A stretch of DNA of 64,000 nt from Acinetobacter towneri DSM 14962 = CIP 107472 (lineage in GTDB: Bacteria; Pseudomonadota; Gammaproteobacteria; Pseudomonadales; Moraxellaceae). The stretch lies in the NCBI RefSeq assembly GCF_000368785.1, contig NZ_KB849690.1:660252-724251 (forward strand), written 5' to 3'. The position numbers and the translations under genes were made by a program. A model generated the notes under the pieces. That model ran no database searches. It saw only the letters and a list, made by a program, of their open reading frames with translations, and was not told the origin of the DNA. Each line of letters begins with the position of its first letter. The stretch's first letter is position 1. Positions 19,277-29,650 of this stretch are shown here, in pieces.

Positions 19277-20194
19277 ATGCATAAACCTTTGGTACTGGTA
19301 ACAGGGGCAAGTGGTTTTATTGGTTCACAATTGTTGCCGTTTTTATTGCAACAGGATTATCGGGTGGTGGGGCTAACCCGACAGCCCAATCGAGTATCCA
19401 AACATCCACAATTACGCTGGATTCAGCAGTTAGATGAACTCGACACCGAACAAATTGATTATGTGATTAATTTGGCGGGAGAAAGTATTGGGCAGGGCAG
19501 ATGGACAGCAGCACGCAAACAAAAATTGCTTGATAGTCGAGTTCAGACCACACTGCACTTATATCAATATCTTGAAAAGCGCCGTATTTTCCCCAAGTGT
19601 ATTATTTCAGGCTCGGCAGTGGGGTATTACGGAATTGACCCGCAGGAACAATGGTCAGCAGTATGTACCGAACACAGTGCAGCACAAGATATTTTTATGT
19701 CGCAGTTGTGCCAGCAATGGGAACAGGCTGCGTTAAGCTTCAGCCAGCAAAATACTAAAATTATGCGCTTGGGCGTGGTGTTTGGGCGCGGTGGTGGCAT
19801 TTTACCGCAAATGTTATTACCAATTCGTTTAAATGCCGTCGGGCGGATTGGGCATGGACGGCAGCCTGTTGCATGGGTGCATATACAAGATGTTTTACAG
19901 GCCATTCACTGGTTAATGACGCAACCTGTAGACGCCAAAATTTTGAATGTGGTTGCACCTGAAAAAACCAGTCAGCAAGACTTTGCCGAAACCGCAGCTC
20001 GGCTTTTAAAACGTCGTCCATTTTTGGTGTTACCTGCTTTTGTCTTGCGTTGGTTATTGGGCGAGCAATCGCAATTGGTGCTGAATGGGCAATATGTTAA
20101 ACCACAAGCGTTAGAACAAGCAGGCTATTGCTTTCAATATCCAAAACTTGAACAGGCGCTAGCGGCTTGTCTGGGTGCATCATCCTCTACTTAA
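19277..20194 (+). CDS. TIGR01777-family epimerase/oxidoreductase (YfcH-like)
   Basis: A 305-residue extended short-chain dehydrogenase with Rossmann motif TGASGFIGSQLLPFLL (about 8-23), NLAGESIGQGRW (about 64-75), the SGSAVGYYG catalytic area and the C-terminal DUF1731-type region (LPAFVLRWLLGE). The family includes E. coli YfcH; the substrate is unknown. It probably binds NADP(H). It converges with thiO, with only 20 bases between the two stops. Confidence 0.88.
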   Translation: MHKPLVLVTGASGFIGSQLLPFLLQQDYRVVGLTRQPNRVSKHPQLRWIQQLDELDTEQIDYVINLAGESIGQGRWTAARKQKLLDSRVQTTLHLYQYLEKRRIFPKCIISGSAVGYYGIDPQEQWSAVCTEHSAAQDIFMSQLCQQWEQAALSFSQQNTKIMRLGVVFGRGGGILPQMLLPIRLNAVGRIGHGRQPVAWVHIQDVLQAIHWLMTQPVDAKILNVVAPEKTSQQDFAETAARLLKRRPFLVLPAFVLRWLLGEQSQLVLNGQYVKPQALEQAGYCFQYPKLEQALAACLGASSST

Positions 20195-20214
20195 ACAGAG
20201 GATGCTGCTGAGTG

Positions 20215-21333
20215 TTATGCACAGATTGAGGTGGGCTGTAACTGCTTTGGATCATAAGCGGCAGGATCAACAATCGTTTCTTGCCCAAGCATGAGCTGTC
20301 TTAATAACTGCGCTGAAGCAGTGCCCATACATAAGCCATTACGGAAGTGTCCGAAATTCATCCATACATTATTTAGGCTTGGCACTTTGCCGATATACGG
20401 CACACCTGTAGGCGAGCCTGGACGTAAACCAGCCCATTGTTTCACAATGGGGAACTGTGCCAATTCAGGCACCATTTCAAAACAAGCCGTTAAAATATCT
20501 TGTTGGGTTTGCGGGTTTGGTGTGGTGTCAAAACCAACGTGACGCATACTGGAACCGCATAGCACATGCCCATCTTGACGTGGAATCAAGTACATCACCT
20601 TGTTCATGCACATGCTTGGCAACCATTGTGCAGGGGTTTTAAATAACACAATTTGCCCTTGTACAGGCTGTACAGGAATCTCTAAACCCAGTTGTGCCGC
20701 CCAGTGCTGTGACCATGCACCTGTCGCAAGCACGATATGATCTGCACGATGCAAGCGACCATCGGCAGATTGAATGGCTTGAATACGATCTTCAGTGATC
20801 TGAAATTGCTGAATTGGGCAGTGTTCAAAAAATCGCACGCGCGGATGTTGTTTCAAATATTGCGTGAGCGATTGTAATAAACGCGGATTGCGCACATTGG
20901 CAAGTTGTGAGAAATACAGGGCTTGTTTAAATTTGGGGTGGATATGCGGGTTAATTTGTTCGAGCTGTTCCCGATTCAGACATTCAGCTTGCTGCATCGG
21001 TTCATGATGACGTTCGGCATAATTTATACCAATCTCAAAATCATCTTCATCAAAAATCAACATGCCTGTTTCATGGATTTCAAAATCAATGCCTGTAATA
21101 GGTTTGAGTTTTTCATTCCATGCTTGGTACTGCGGTTTGGCAAATTGGGCTAAGTCATTGACCGCTTGAGGATAACGCCACGGATACATGGGAGAAAGAA
21201 TTCCACCACCTGCCCATGATGCCGCTTGTGCTGCTTGTTGTTGATCAAAAATACTGATAGAGCAGCCCTGCTCTACCAGTTCGAGTGCAGACAACAAACC
21301 GCTGATGCCTGCACCAATGATTGCGATGTGCAT
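20215..21333 (-). CDS. thiO: FAD-dependent glycine oxidase ThiO / D-amino-acid oxidase-like
   Basis: A 372-residue flavoprotein of the DAO family; ThiO oxidises glycine to the imine used in thiazole synthesis for thiamine. The N-terminal dinucleotide fold HIAIIGAGISGLLSALELVE and the flavin-contact ASWAGGGILSPMYPWRYP are diagnostic, with QWAGLRPGSPTGVPYIG and FGHFRNGLCMGTASAQL near the end. I start at 21333; an in-frame start 28 codons earlier would run into hemB. No other thi genes are adjacent, so a broader D-amino-acid oxidase role is possible. It follows hemB by 13 bases, likely co-transcribed. Confidence 0.82.
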   Translation of the reverse strand: MHIAIIGAGISGLLSALELVEQGCSISIFDQQQAAQAASWAGGGILSPMYPWRYPQAVNDLAQFAKPQYQAWNEKLKPITGIDFEIHETGMLIFDEDDFEIGINYAERHHEPMQQAECLNREQLEQINPHIHPKFKQALYFSQLANVRNPRLLQSLTQYLKQHPRVRFFEHCPIQQFQITEDRIQAIQSADGRLHRADHIVLATGAWSQHWAAQLGLEIPVQPVQGQIVLFKTPAQWLPSMCMNKVMYLIPRQDGHVLCGSSMRHVGFDTTPNPQTQQDILTACFEMVPELAQFPIVKQWAGLRPGSPTGVPYIGKVPSLNNVWMNFGHFRNGLCMGTASAQLLRQLMLGQETIVDPAAYDPKQLQPTSICA

Positions 21334-21346
21334 GAAAGTCGCCTGT

Positions 21347-22393
<1,047 letters not shown>

Positions 22394-22480
22394 CTATTGT
22401 AGCCCCTTAAATTTCATTTGGGCATACATTGGCTGTTTTTATTGTTGGTAAATTGAGTTGTTTGGACTTTTGGGCACGTT

Positions 22481-22978
22481 ATGAGTAATGCAGAGAAAAA
22501 TTGGACTGGGAATATACATTTAGGCGCGAAAGTCGATATTGATGTCGTGCTAAGACAATTGGTCAATGCATTTAATGGATCGCCATTTTTTCAACACAAT
22601 GGCATGAGCATGCGTGTGGTAGATGGTCAAATTGAAGCCTATATTGAGATGCAACCGTATATGGTGGGCAACGTGGCTTTCCAAATTTTACATGGTGGTG
22701 TTGCTGCAACCATTTTGGACAGTGTGGGCGGTATTGTGGCAATGGGGGAGTTATATAAACGGACAGAACCTGACGATTTGCCCGATACCATTAAAAAAGT
22801 CACTCGTTTGGCTACCGTAGATATGCGAGTGGATTATTTAGCACCGGGACGCGGCAAGTATTTTATTGCCCGTGCGGAAACTTTGCATTTAGGGCGTAAA
22901 GGCTGCACCATGCGTATGACGATGGTCAATGATGAAGATAAACCAATTGCAACGGCAATTGCATCTTATGCCTATTAA
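22481..22978 (+). CDS. Hotdog-fold thioesterase (PaaI/YigI-like)
   Basis: A 165-residue hotdog protein with the signature FQILHGGVAATILDSVGGIVAMG (about 68-88), in which HGG(V)A is the PaaI-type active-site region, then VDMRVDYLAPGRGKYFIARA. Such enzymes hydrolyse acyl-CoA thioesters; chain-length preference cannot be inferred. It is monocistronic with a terminator downstream. Confidence 0.85.
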   Translation: MSNAEKNWTGNIHLGAKVDIDVVLRQLVNAFNGSPFFQHNGMSMRVVDGQIEAYIEMQPYMVGNVAFQILHGGVAATILDSVGGIVAMGELYKRTEPDDLPDTIKKVTRLATVDMRVDYLAPGRGKYFIARAETLHLGRKGCTMRMTMVNDEDKPIATAIASYAY

Positions 22979-23061
22979 AATCTAAGGTAGGGCGCGAACA
23001 ATTGTGTTTTGCATAATTGGATGACTGTTTATTTTTGATTAGTTTATTGTTTTAAACATAT

Positions 23062-23090
23062 AAGGAGTTGAGTGATCATCTCCTTTTTTT
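23062..23090 (+). terminator. Terminator after thioesterase gene
   Basis: AAGGAG (23062-23067) and CTCCTT (23080-23085) with an inner TGA/TCA pair, then T7. Confidence 0.75.
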
Positions 23091-23194
23091 GTGTGCATGA
23101 AGAGTTTTTTGAATTGTGACAGTTTGTAGCGACTTAAGTTTTCTTTAAGTTTAGATTTCTATCTTGAGCATTGAGTTATTTTCTATCCAATGTG

Positions 23195-23995
23195 ATGCAC
23201 ATGATCAAATTTAATTTTGATGCTCAATCATCCAGTCAAACGCATTTTCTGGATGCGAATTTTCATCAGAAAAAAAATAAAAAACAATTCAACGGGTATG
23301 CATCTGTAGCGCAGCCGTATAAACCACAAACGAACCCAAAACAGTTGAACCTAGAACAGCCACATTTAGATGTATTACACAGCTATGCCTCGGTGATTCA
23401 AGCACACACAACAGCACAACATTTAAATGTGACAACTGTGACCCAAGATGCTAGCAAACAACGCTTGGCATTAGAGCATTTTATTCGAGATAAATACCAA
23501 AAAGTCCATCAGGCATCCATAAATACTTTTTCAGATACCTTGTTTGCAGGCTATGTAAACCACGACATGCAAGTGGTGATTGGCATGCAACCATTGGGCG
23601 CAAACCAAGCCTTTTTGGAACAGTATTTAGATGCACCCATTGAAACCATTTTAACCCAATTGAGCCAAGTGCCTGTAACGCGCGCGCAGATTGTTGAAAT
23701 TGGCAACTTGGCAGCGCAAGACATGAGCAAAGCCAAATTGATGGTGGCTTTTTTGGTCTTTCACTTATCGCAGAACAATGTGTCGTGGGCAGTTTGCACA
23801 GGAACAGCAGCAGTGCGCTATGTGTTACAGCAAATGGGTTTGCATTTTCAGGTACTAGAAAAAGCCAACCCCGAAGCCTTGGGCGATGCACAGCATCAAT
23901 GGGGCAGTTATTACCAACAGAAGCCTTATGTACTGGCGATTGACGTTGCAGCAGCGTTGGCGGTCACGCAACAGCAATATTGTTTTTATGCCTAA
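23195..23995 (+). CDS. Thermostable hemolysin family protein, GNAT/acyltransferase-like
   Basis: The C-terminal two thirds match the T_hemolysin family named after the Vibrio delta-VPH protein. The core VTRAQIVEIGNLAAQDMS and SWAVCTGTAAVRYVLQQMGL resemble the acyl-ACP-using GNAT proteins: IVEIGN lines up with IVEMGR in the OlsB-like protein earlier in this window. I therefore suspect an N-acyltransferase, not a toxin; no signal peptide is present. The first 60 residues are polar and low complexity. The start is uncertain: ATG 23195, ATG 23201 and TTG 23171 are all in frame and none has a good ribosome binding site. It is 28 bases upstream of the AMP-ligase gene and heads a four-gene cluster. 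Upstream, ACTTAA-N7-TTAAGT (23132-23150) may be an operator. Confidence 0.72.
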   Translation: MHMIKFNFDAQSSSQTHFLDANFHQKKNKKQFNGYASVAQPYKPQTNPKQLNLEQPHLDVLHSYASVIQAHTTAQHLNVTTVTQDASKQRLALEHFIRDKYQKVHQASINTFSDTLFAGYVNHDMQVVIGMQPLGANQAFLEQYLDAPIETILTQLSQVPVTRAQIVEIGNLAAQDMSKAKLMVAFLVFHLSQNNVSWAVCTGTAAVRYVLQQMGLHFQVLEKANPEALGDAQHQWGSYYQQKPYVLAIDVAAALAVTQQQYCFYA

Positions 23996-24023
23996 GGTCA
24001 TGCAGAAAGGCGGAAATTGAAAG

Positions 24024-25715
24024 ATGAATGAGTTATTTGAAAACCTGAATCACTATGCCCAAACAGACCCTGAGCGTGAAGCAATTGTGACGGCACAAAC
24101 CACACTGAGTTATGCCACATTACAGCAACGGGTTGAGTTGCTCAGTGCAGAATTGGCAACTTATCAAGTACAGCGTTTGGCGTTGTGGGGTGTGAATCAG
24201 GCCGATTGGATTGTGGTCGATTTAGCCGCACGTAAAGCTGCAATGACAGTCATTCCTGTGCCTTTATTTTTTACTGCTGCACAAGTGCAACATTTACTGC
24301 AAGACAGCCAAGCGGAGTTGCTGTGTATTTTGACGGATACTGCACAAAGCGATACTCCGTCCAATGTTAACTCGGCTATTGGAAATACTGCTATTCCAGA
24401 AGCTTTGTTGGAGATGATTGATGCAGTTCAGGCACAGGTTTTGCCACCATCAGATTTATATCAAGGGCAGTTGTTTCGTCTAAGCGTTGAAACAGCACAA
24501 CCGCATTTATCCCCAAATTCTGCTGAGCAGCCTACAAAAATTACTTATACCTCGGGCAGTACAGGTACACCCAAAAGTGTGTGTTTGGCAGAAGCCACCA
24601 TCAATTCAATTACACACTCTTTAAGTCAGGCATTACAAAGTAGCCAGCTTGGGCGGCATTTGTGTCTAATTCCATTTGCAACATTGCTTGAAAATATCGC
24701 AGGCGTGTATGTGCCTTTTCACATGGGACGTGCAGTGGTGGTGGCTGAAGTCATCCAGTTCGGTTTGCTGTCCAACCATGAGTTTGATGTTTCACGCTTT
24801 GTCGATGCCGTGCAGCAATATTGCATTGAAAGCGTGATTTTATTGCCGCAAATGCTCAAAGCGATTGTGGAATATATCCATCAATACGGCGATTTGGGCT
24901 TGCGCACTTTGAAGTTTATTGCCGTGGGTGGTGGCAAGGTGTCTGCAGATTTACTCAAGCAGTGTCAGCAATTCAATTTACCTGTTTATGAAGGTTATGG
25001 TCTGTCTGAATGTGCATCGGTCGTGAGTTTAAACCTGCCTGAAGCTCGCAGAATTGGCAGTGTTGGCCGCGTATTACCGCATGTTCAAGTCGAAATTGCT
25101 GCCAATCAAGAAGTGGTGGTCAAGGGCAATGCCATGTTGGGATATATGCATGAACTTGGGCGTGAGCAGGATGCGGTATCAGCCGATATTCACACAGGCG
25201 ATGCAGGTTATTTTGATGAAGATGGCTATTTATATATCACGGGGCGTATCAAGCAAATTATTGTCAGCAGTTTTGGGCGCAATATTTCACCAGAATGGGT
25301 TGAATCGAACAGTTTGAGTGAGCCTGAAATTCAACAGATTGCCGTGTTTGGTGAAGCGCAGCCGTCATTATCTGCAGTGATTTATGCCGAGGAACATCGT
25401 TCAGATGCGCAATTGGCAGCCGCGATTTATCGTGCCAATACCCGTATGCCTGATTATGCCCAAATTAAACACTGGTGCCGTGCTGAACAACCTTTTTCTT
25501 TAAATAATCAGATGTTAACCGATAACGGAAAATTGCGTAGAGCAGTCATTCAGCAACAGTATCAGACAGCTTTGGCACATCCTACAACGTATTTAATGGC
25601 TGATCTTGGAGATGTTTCACAGATAGACATCAACCTGTCAGTCATCAATAGAGATAGAGAGAAATCACATGAATATTGCACAACAGCAATTCAAACATTC
25701 CCCACAACAAATTAA
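24024..25715 (+). CDS. AMP-dependent acyl/aryl ligase (ANL superfamily)
   Basis: A 563-residue adenylate-forming enzyme that would activate a carboxylic acid as acyl-AMP and then as a thioester. Motifs: P-loop TYTSGSTGTPKS (about 171-182), GYGLSEC (about 326-332), HTGDAGYFDEDGYLYITGR (about 390-408) with the hinge KQIIVSSFGRNISPEWVE, and the C-terminal catalytic lysine in LTDNGKLRRAV. It resembles long-chain acyl-CoA synthetases, but the substrate cannot be read from sequence. Its 3' end overlaps the oxygenase gene by 47 bases, so translation is likely coupled. Confidence 0.88.
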   Translation: MNELFENLNHYAQTDPEREAIVTAQTTLSYATLQQRVELLSAELATYQVQRLALWGVNQADWIVVDLAARKAAMTVIPVPLFFTAAQVQHLLQDSQAELLCILTDTAQSDTPSNVNSAIGNTAIPEALLEMIDAVQAQVLPPSDLYQGQLFRLSVETAQPHLSPNSAEQPTKITYTSGSTGTPKSVCLAEATINSITHSLSQALQSSQLGRHLCLIPFATLLENIAGVYVPFHMGRAVVVAEVIQFGLLSNHEFDVSRFVDAVQQYCIESVILLPQMLKAIVEYIHQYGDLGLRTLKFIAVGGGKVSADLLKQCQQFNLPVYEGYGLSECASVVSLNLPEARRIGSVGRVLPHVQVEIAANQEVVVKGNAMLGYMHELGREQDAVSADIHTGDAGYFDEDGYLYITGRIKQIIVSSFGRNISPEWVESNSLSEPEIQQIAVFGEAQPSLSAVIYAEEHRSDAQLAAAIYRANTRMPDYAQIKHWCRAEQPFSLNNQMLTDNGKLRRAVIQQQYQTALAHPTTYLMADLGDVSQIDINLSVINRDREKSHEYCTTAIQTFPTTN

Positions 25716-26523
25716 AGATCGTTTGGTGGAGCACGGTTGGGTTTTACTTAGAAATGAACATTATGATGTGAATGCGTTTAGTGGGCTGATGAGCAATATT
25801 TGCCAAAAGCTGACCTATGACCCTGCACGTGAAAATGTGACCCGACAATCGCAAAAAGTAGATGCAGGTACGCAGGCAATGGGACTGCATATAGAAAATG
25901 GTTCAACCCCAATGCCGCCTGATATTATTGCTTTTTTTAGTGAAAAAAGTGCTTCGCGTGGTTCGCAGACTACTTTATGTGATGGACATGAGGTATGGCA
26001 AAAACTGCCTGATACACTGAAGCAGAAATTTGCTGAACCGATGACCATCAGCCGTTACTTACCCAAAGCGATGTGGCAAAAGTATGTGGCGACAGCACTC
26101 AATATTGCCGATGCCGTACAGGTCGGGCAGCAGGAACTCGCTCATTTTATTGAGATGATTCCTGGACAACGGATTCGTCCTGCGCATGATGAAGGTGTGC
26201 AGTATGACTTGCACATGCCGATGATTCGCCATGACAATTTAAAAGCTGTGCCTGCCTTTGCCAACACCTTGTTGGGGCCTTCTTATAATTACGAAAAGCC
26301 GCGTTTTTACTTTGCTGATGGCAGCGAAATCCAAGCGGAATTATTGGAAGAGTTGGCAGAGCGATGCGAGCGTGAAACCTCAGAAATTGACTGGCAAGAT
26401 GGTGATGTGGTGCTCATTGATAACAAGCGCTTTATGCATGGCAGACGTGAAATATTGGTGCCATTAGAAGATCGTAAACTCTATATTTGTATGGGCTTGG
26501 GACTGAATCCTGCATTTTTATAA
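25669..26523 (+). CDS. TauD/TfdA-type Fe(II)/2-oxoglutarate oxygenase
   Basis: A 284-residue oxygenase with the facial triad visible as H74-I-E76 (GLHIENG) and a distal His (about residue 257) in the typical LIDNKRFMHGRREI context, which also provides the 2-oxoglutarate arginine. H-x-E in place of H-x-D is known in clavaminate-synthase-like members. No taurine transport genes are near, so a tauD role is unlikely; here it probably hydroxylates or desaturates the product built by its neighbours. GAGAG precedes the ATG. Confidence 0.85.
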   Translation: MNIAQQQFKHSPQQIKDRLVEHGWVLLRNEHYDVNAFSGLMSNICQKLTYDPARENVTRQSQKVDAGTQAMGLHIENGSTPMPPDIIAFFSEKSASRGSQTTLCDGHEVWQKLPDTLKQKFAEPMTISRYLPKAMWQKYVATALNIADAVQVGQQELAHFIEMIPGQRIRPAHDEGVQYDLHMPMIRHDNLKAVPAFANTLLGPSYNYEKPRFYFADGSEIQAELLEELAERCERETSEIDWQDGDVVLIDNKRFMHGRREILVPLEDRKLYICMGLGLNPAFL

Positions 26524-26563
26524 TTGAGTTGTATCGAATATCTTAAAATTGAGAGTATCTTTT

Positions 26564-27397
26564 ATGTCAAATTTAACTGCGGTGATTTTCGGGGCAACAG
26601 GCGGGATTGGTCATGCGATTGCGCATCATTTTGCTAAAAAAGGCTTAAACTTAATTTTGGTTGGGCGTAAGCAAGACACCTTGCAACAACTAGAGCAAAG
26701 TCTGGCGCAGCAGTATCCTCAGTTGCAATTACACAGTCTGCGTTGTGATTTAATTGATGCCAGCAGTCGTCATGATTTTATTCAGGCACTTGCCGCATTA
26801 AAACAGCCGATTCATTACTATATTAACAATGCAGGCATGAATGATTTTCGTCTGTTTGCGCAGCAATCACAGGATACCATTGAGCAAATGATGTTGGTCA
26901 ATGTGGCTTATCCGCTGCAACTGATTCAGGATGTGATTCCATATATGTCGGACAGTCAGCCGAGTCAGATCATCAATATTGGCTCGACTTTTGGCAGCAT
27001 CGGCTATCCTGGCTATGTGAGTTATTGCGCCAGTAAGTTTGCCTTGCGTGGTGCAACTGAAGCGTTGGCGCGAGAGTATTGTCAGACTGCCATTCGTTTT
27101 AGATATTTCTCCCCACGCGCGACCAATACCAGTATGAATAATCCCGATGTGATTGAAATGAATATCAAAATGGGTACAAAAGTGGATTCACCTGAATTTG
27201 TGGCACAAGAACTGTATCAATTTTTACAAACAGACCGTCAATCCTATCAGGTCGGTTATCCTGAAAAAGTCTTTGTAAAACTTAATCAGTTGATGCCTAG
27301 CCGAGTCGCAGCTGCCATTCAAAAAGATTTAGACACCATTTATGAATATGCAGATCAAAGCAAAGCGTCCTTTATTCAGCAAACTTCCGCCTCATAA
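26564..27397 (+). CDS. Short-chain dehydrogenase/reductase
   Basis: A 277-residue classical SDR with cofactor motif [22 protein letters not shown] (about 90-96) and the catalytic [13 protein letters not shown] (Tyr and Lys spaced by three). An NADP(H) preference is hinted by VGRKQD after the second strand. ATG 26564 follows GAGAG; an earlier in-frame TTG is less likely. It is the last gene of the cluster and its stop overlaps the 3' end of the convergent regulator gene by six bases. Confidence 0.87.
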   Translation: MSNLTAVIFGATGGIGHAIAHHFAKKGLNLILVGRKQDTLQQLEQSLAQQYPQLQLHSLRCDLIDASSRHDFIQALAALKQPIHYYINNAGMNDFRLFAQQSQDTIEQMMLVNVAYPLQLIQDVIPYMSDSQPSQIINIGSTFGSIGYPGYVSYCASKFALRGATEALAREYCQTAIRFRYFSPRATNTSMNNPDVIEMNIKMGTKVDSPEFVAQELYQFLQTDRQSYQVGYPEKVFVKLNQLMPSRVAAAIQKDLDTIYEYADQSKASFIQQTSAS

Positions 27398-28729
27398 ATG
27401 ATATTTTTTTCGATAACGCCATAAGGTGGTTCGGCTAATGCCCAAGGCTTGTGCCACCAATTCAGTTTGCCCCTGATATTTTTCCAGTAAATCCTGCAGT
27501 GTGTCTTTATCTACTTTATTGTTGGTTTTGATGGGCAGCTCAATAGGTTGTGGCGTTGGGGGAGCTGTGGCGAGTTTCAAACTAGCATGCACAATTTCAT
27601 CGGGTAAATCGTGTTGATCAATTTCCGTTTTACCTGCTGACATGGTCAATGCATACAGCAAGGTATTTTTTAATTCACGCACGTTGCCCGGCCAGTCGTA
27701 ATTGATTAATACCTTCAGTACTTGCTCGGTCAAATGTGGCGTGACCTGAAACTGGGCTTGTTGTTGCAAAATAAATGCTGCAATTTTAGGGATATCTTGT
27801 TTACGTTCACGTAGTGGTGGCACAAAAATTGGAATCACCCGTAAACGATAAAGTAAATCTTGGCGAAATCTGCCTAAACGCGCTTCTTCACGTAAAGCGC
27901 GATGGGTTGCGGTAATAATTCTGACATTCGATTTAATCGCTTTTTCACCGCCCAAAGGGGTGAATTCGCCCGTTTCTAATACTCGCAATAATTTGGCTTG
28001 CAGTTCCAGTGGAATTTCTGCAATTTCATCTAAAAATAAAGTACCACCTGCAGCACGTTCAAACACACCTTTATGCTCACGAATTGCCCCTGTAAATGCA
28101 CCTTTCACATGCCCAAACAATTCACTTTCTAAAATATTGGCATTTAAAGCAGCACAGTTAATCGCAATAAAGACTTGTGCATGCCGTTGGCTGCGTGCAT
28201 GTACTGCTTGCGCCACCAACTCTTTACCACTACCAGATTCACCACGCACCAAAACAGGAAACTCAGTAATCGCTACCCGTTCAATAATGGAATACATATG
28301 CTGCATTTGTGGCGAATCACTATGGAAAAACTCCGCCAAACTATTTTGTGCTTGGGCAGATGGGGTGAGTGTTTGTGATGACACTGTTGCAACGCTAGGC
28401 TGCAGAAAGAATAAACATCCTGTGAAATCGGCTGTATGGACACGAATATTTAAGCTGTGGTAGTGCCATGCCTTAGCACTATTCGGGAGTTGCAGCAGAC
28501 CTGTCTGTGGTTGTGATGCTGATTGTGATTGTAGTTTTAATTTCAATAATTGATTTTTTAATGTTTTACCCGTAGCTGCAGAAACAGAAGCATCTTGTGC
28601 ATATTCATAAATCCATGTTTGAGCAATGTCGTCATAAACATAGAGCAAACTGTCTGGACAAAGTTGTTGTAAATGAAACAAAAAGCTTTCAAGACTGGCT
28701 TGTTGTTCAAAGTCATGTATCGCATTCAT
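27392..28729 (-). CDS. Sigma-54-dependent activator, FisR-like (sulfane-sulfur responsive)
   Basis: A 445-residue enhancer-binding protein. The first about 145 residues are a sensor region with only two cysteines (C24, C105). The AAA+ domain has Walker A GESGSGKE, the sigma-54 contact loop GAFTGA and Walker [15 protein letters not shown] Fis-type helix-turn-helix ([21 protein letters not shown]) ends the protein. It is divergent from a persulfide dioxygenase/TauE pair that has a -24/-12 promoter, so I infer it is the FisR-type persulfide sensor reported for sulfide oxidation genes, including in Acinetobacter. The two cysteines would be the candidate di/tetrasulfide pair. Paired TGTTTCA/TGAAACA sites begin at its start codon, suggesting autoregulation. 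Confidence 0.8.
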   Translation of the reverse strand: MNAIHDFEQQASLESFLFHLQQLCPDSLLYVYDDIAQTWIYEYAQDASVSAATGKTLKNQLLKLKLQSQSASQPQTGLLQLPNSAKAWHYHSLNIRVHTADFTGCLFFLQPSVATVSSQTLTPSAQAQNSLAEFFHSDSPQMQHMYSIIERVAITEFPVLVRGESGSGKELVAQAVHARSQRHAQVFIAINCAALNANILESELFGHVKGAFTGAIREHKGVFERAAGGTLFLDEIAEIPLELQAKLLRVLETGEFTPLGGEKAIKSNVRIITATHRALREEARLGRFRQDLLYRLRVIPIFVPPLRERKQDIPKIAAFILQQQAQFQVTPHLTEQVLKVLINYDWPGNVRELKNTLLYALTMSAGKTEIDQHDLPDEIVHASLKLATAPPTPQPIELPIKTNNKVDKDTLQDLLEKYQGQTELVAQALGISRTTLWRYRKKYHL

Positions 28730-28731
28730 GA

Positions 28732-28793
28732 TGTTTCATCTTTTGTTTCATTATTGATTCAATTGAAACATAAAATGCAACAGATGTGAAACA
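28732..28793. promoter_or_regulatory. Putative enhancer sites for the FisR-like activator
   Basis: Four heptamers form two nested inverted pairs: TGTTTCA at 28732-28738 and 28744-28750, TGAAACA at 28764-28770 and 28787-28793. They lie about 75-135 bases upstream of the sigma-54 promoter, the usual place for enhancer-binding sites. Confidence 0.65.
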
Positions 28794-28865
28794 TGGAGGA
28801 TGATCTAAATTAAACAATATTTCTTAATATATTGTATTTTATTAATATATTTAAAAGAGATTAAG

Positions 28866-28882
28866 TTGGCACTATATTTGCA
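28866..28882 (+). promoter_or_regulatory. Sigma-54 (-24/-12) promoter
   Basis: TTGGCAC-TATAT-TTGCA has GG (28868-28869) and GC (28880-28881) separated by ten bases, matching the TGGCAC-N5-TTGCA consensus. Predicted start of transcription is near 28893, about 30 bases before the dioxygenase ATG. Confidence 0.88.
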
Positions 28883-28922
28883 AAATTAAGAATAACAAAA
28901 TATAAAACTCAGTATCTATCTC

Positions 28923-29606
28923 ATGATCTTTCATCAATTTTTTGAAGCTGACAGCTCGACCTATACTTACTTATTGGCATCTGAACAAACCCGTGAAGCG
29001 GTGCTGATTGACCCTGTAATTTCAGAGGTTGAGCAATATGCTGCTTTTCTAGAACAGCATGATTTGCAATTGGTGTATAGCTTAGATACGCACGTACACG
29101 CTGACCATATTACTGCTGCCAACGAACTCAGAACACGTTTTGGTTGTAAAACTGTATTACATCGTAATTCAGGTGTGGTGTGTGGCGATATTTTCATTAC
29201 CGATGGCAGCGCCATTCGTGTGGGTGAATTATTGATTGAAGCACGTTATACCCCGGGTCATACCAACGCCTGTACCAGCTATGTGGTCAATGGCATGGTA
29301 TTCACTGGCGATGCGTTGTTAATTGATGGTTGTGGTCGTACTGACTTTCAGGAAGGCAACCCAGCGACTTTATATGACAGCATTCATCTACAAATTTTTA
29401 GCTTGCCTGATGACACTTTGGTGTATCCAGGGCATGACTATAAAGGGCGTTTATCTTCTACCGTTGGGCAGGAAAAACGCAATAACTCGCGTTTAGGACA
29501 AGGACGTACCAAAGCGGAATTTATTACCCTCATGCAGAATTTAAACCTGCCTTATCCAAAACATATTGATGTGGCTTTGCCTGCCAACAAAGTTTGTGGC
29601 AAGTGA
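28923..29606 (+). CDS. Persulfide dioxygenase (ETHE1/Blh-like MBL-fold)
   Basis: A 227-residue metallo-beta-lactamase-fold protein that would oxidise glutathione persulfide to sulfite. It has THVHADHITAANEL (about 56-69), the ETHE1-like substrate region YTPGHTNACTSYVV, GDALLIDGCGRTDFQ, YPGHDYKG and the C-terminal LPANKVCGK signature. Its single mononuclear iron is expected to be held by two His and one Asp. The sigma-54 promoter upstream and the TauE-type exporter downstream fit a sulfane-sulfur detoxification operon. Confidence 0.9.
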   Translation: MIFHQFFEADSSTYTYLLASEQTREAVLIDPVISEVEQYAAFLEQHDLQLVYSLDTHVHADHITAANELRTRFGCKTVLHRNSGVVCGDIFITDGSAIRVGELLIEARYTPGHTNACTSYVVNGMVFTGDALLIDGCGRTDFQEGNPATLYDSIHLQIFSLPDDTLVYPGHDYKGRLSSTVGQEKRNNSRLGQGRTKAEFITLMQNLNLPYPKHIDVALPANKVCGK

Positions 29607-29650
29607 TGTTTGCACAGCACAACATAGTGATGGAATAGGGGGAAATACGC

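Noticed and set aside
24024..26523. Possible frameshift joining the AMP ligase and the oxygenase because of the 47-base overlap
   Set aside because: Each gene has intact family ends: the ligase has its C-terminal lysine motif before the overlap, and the oxygenase has its own ribosome binding site and start.
27392..28729. The sigma-54 activator as regulator of the four-gene cluster
   Set aside because: It converges with the cluster, and the -24/-12 promoter and paired sites lie on the side of the persulfide dioxygenase. I see no sigma-54 promoter upstream of 23195.
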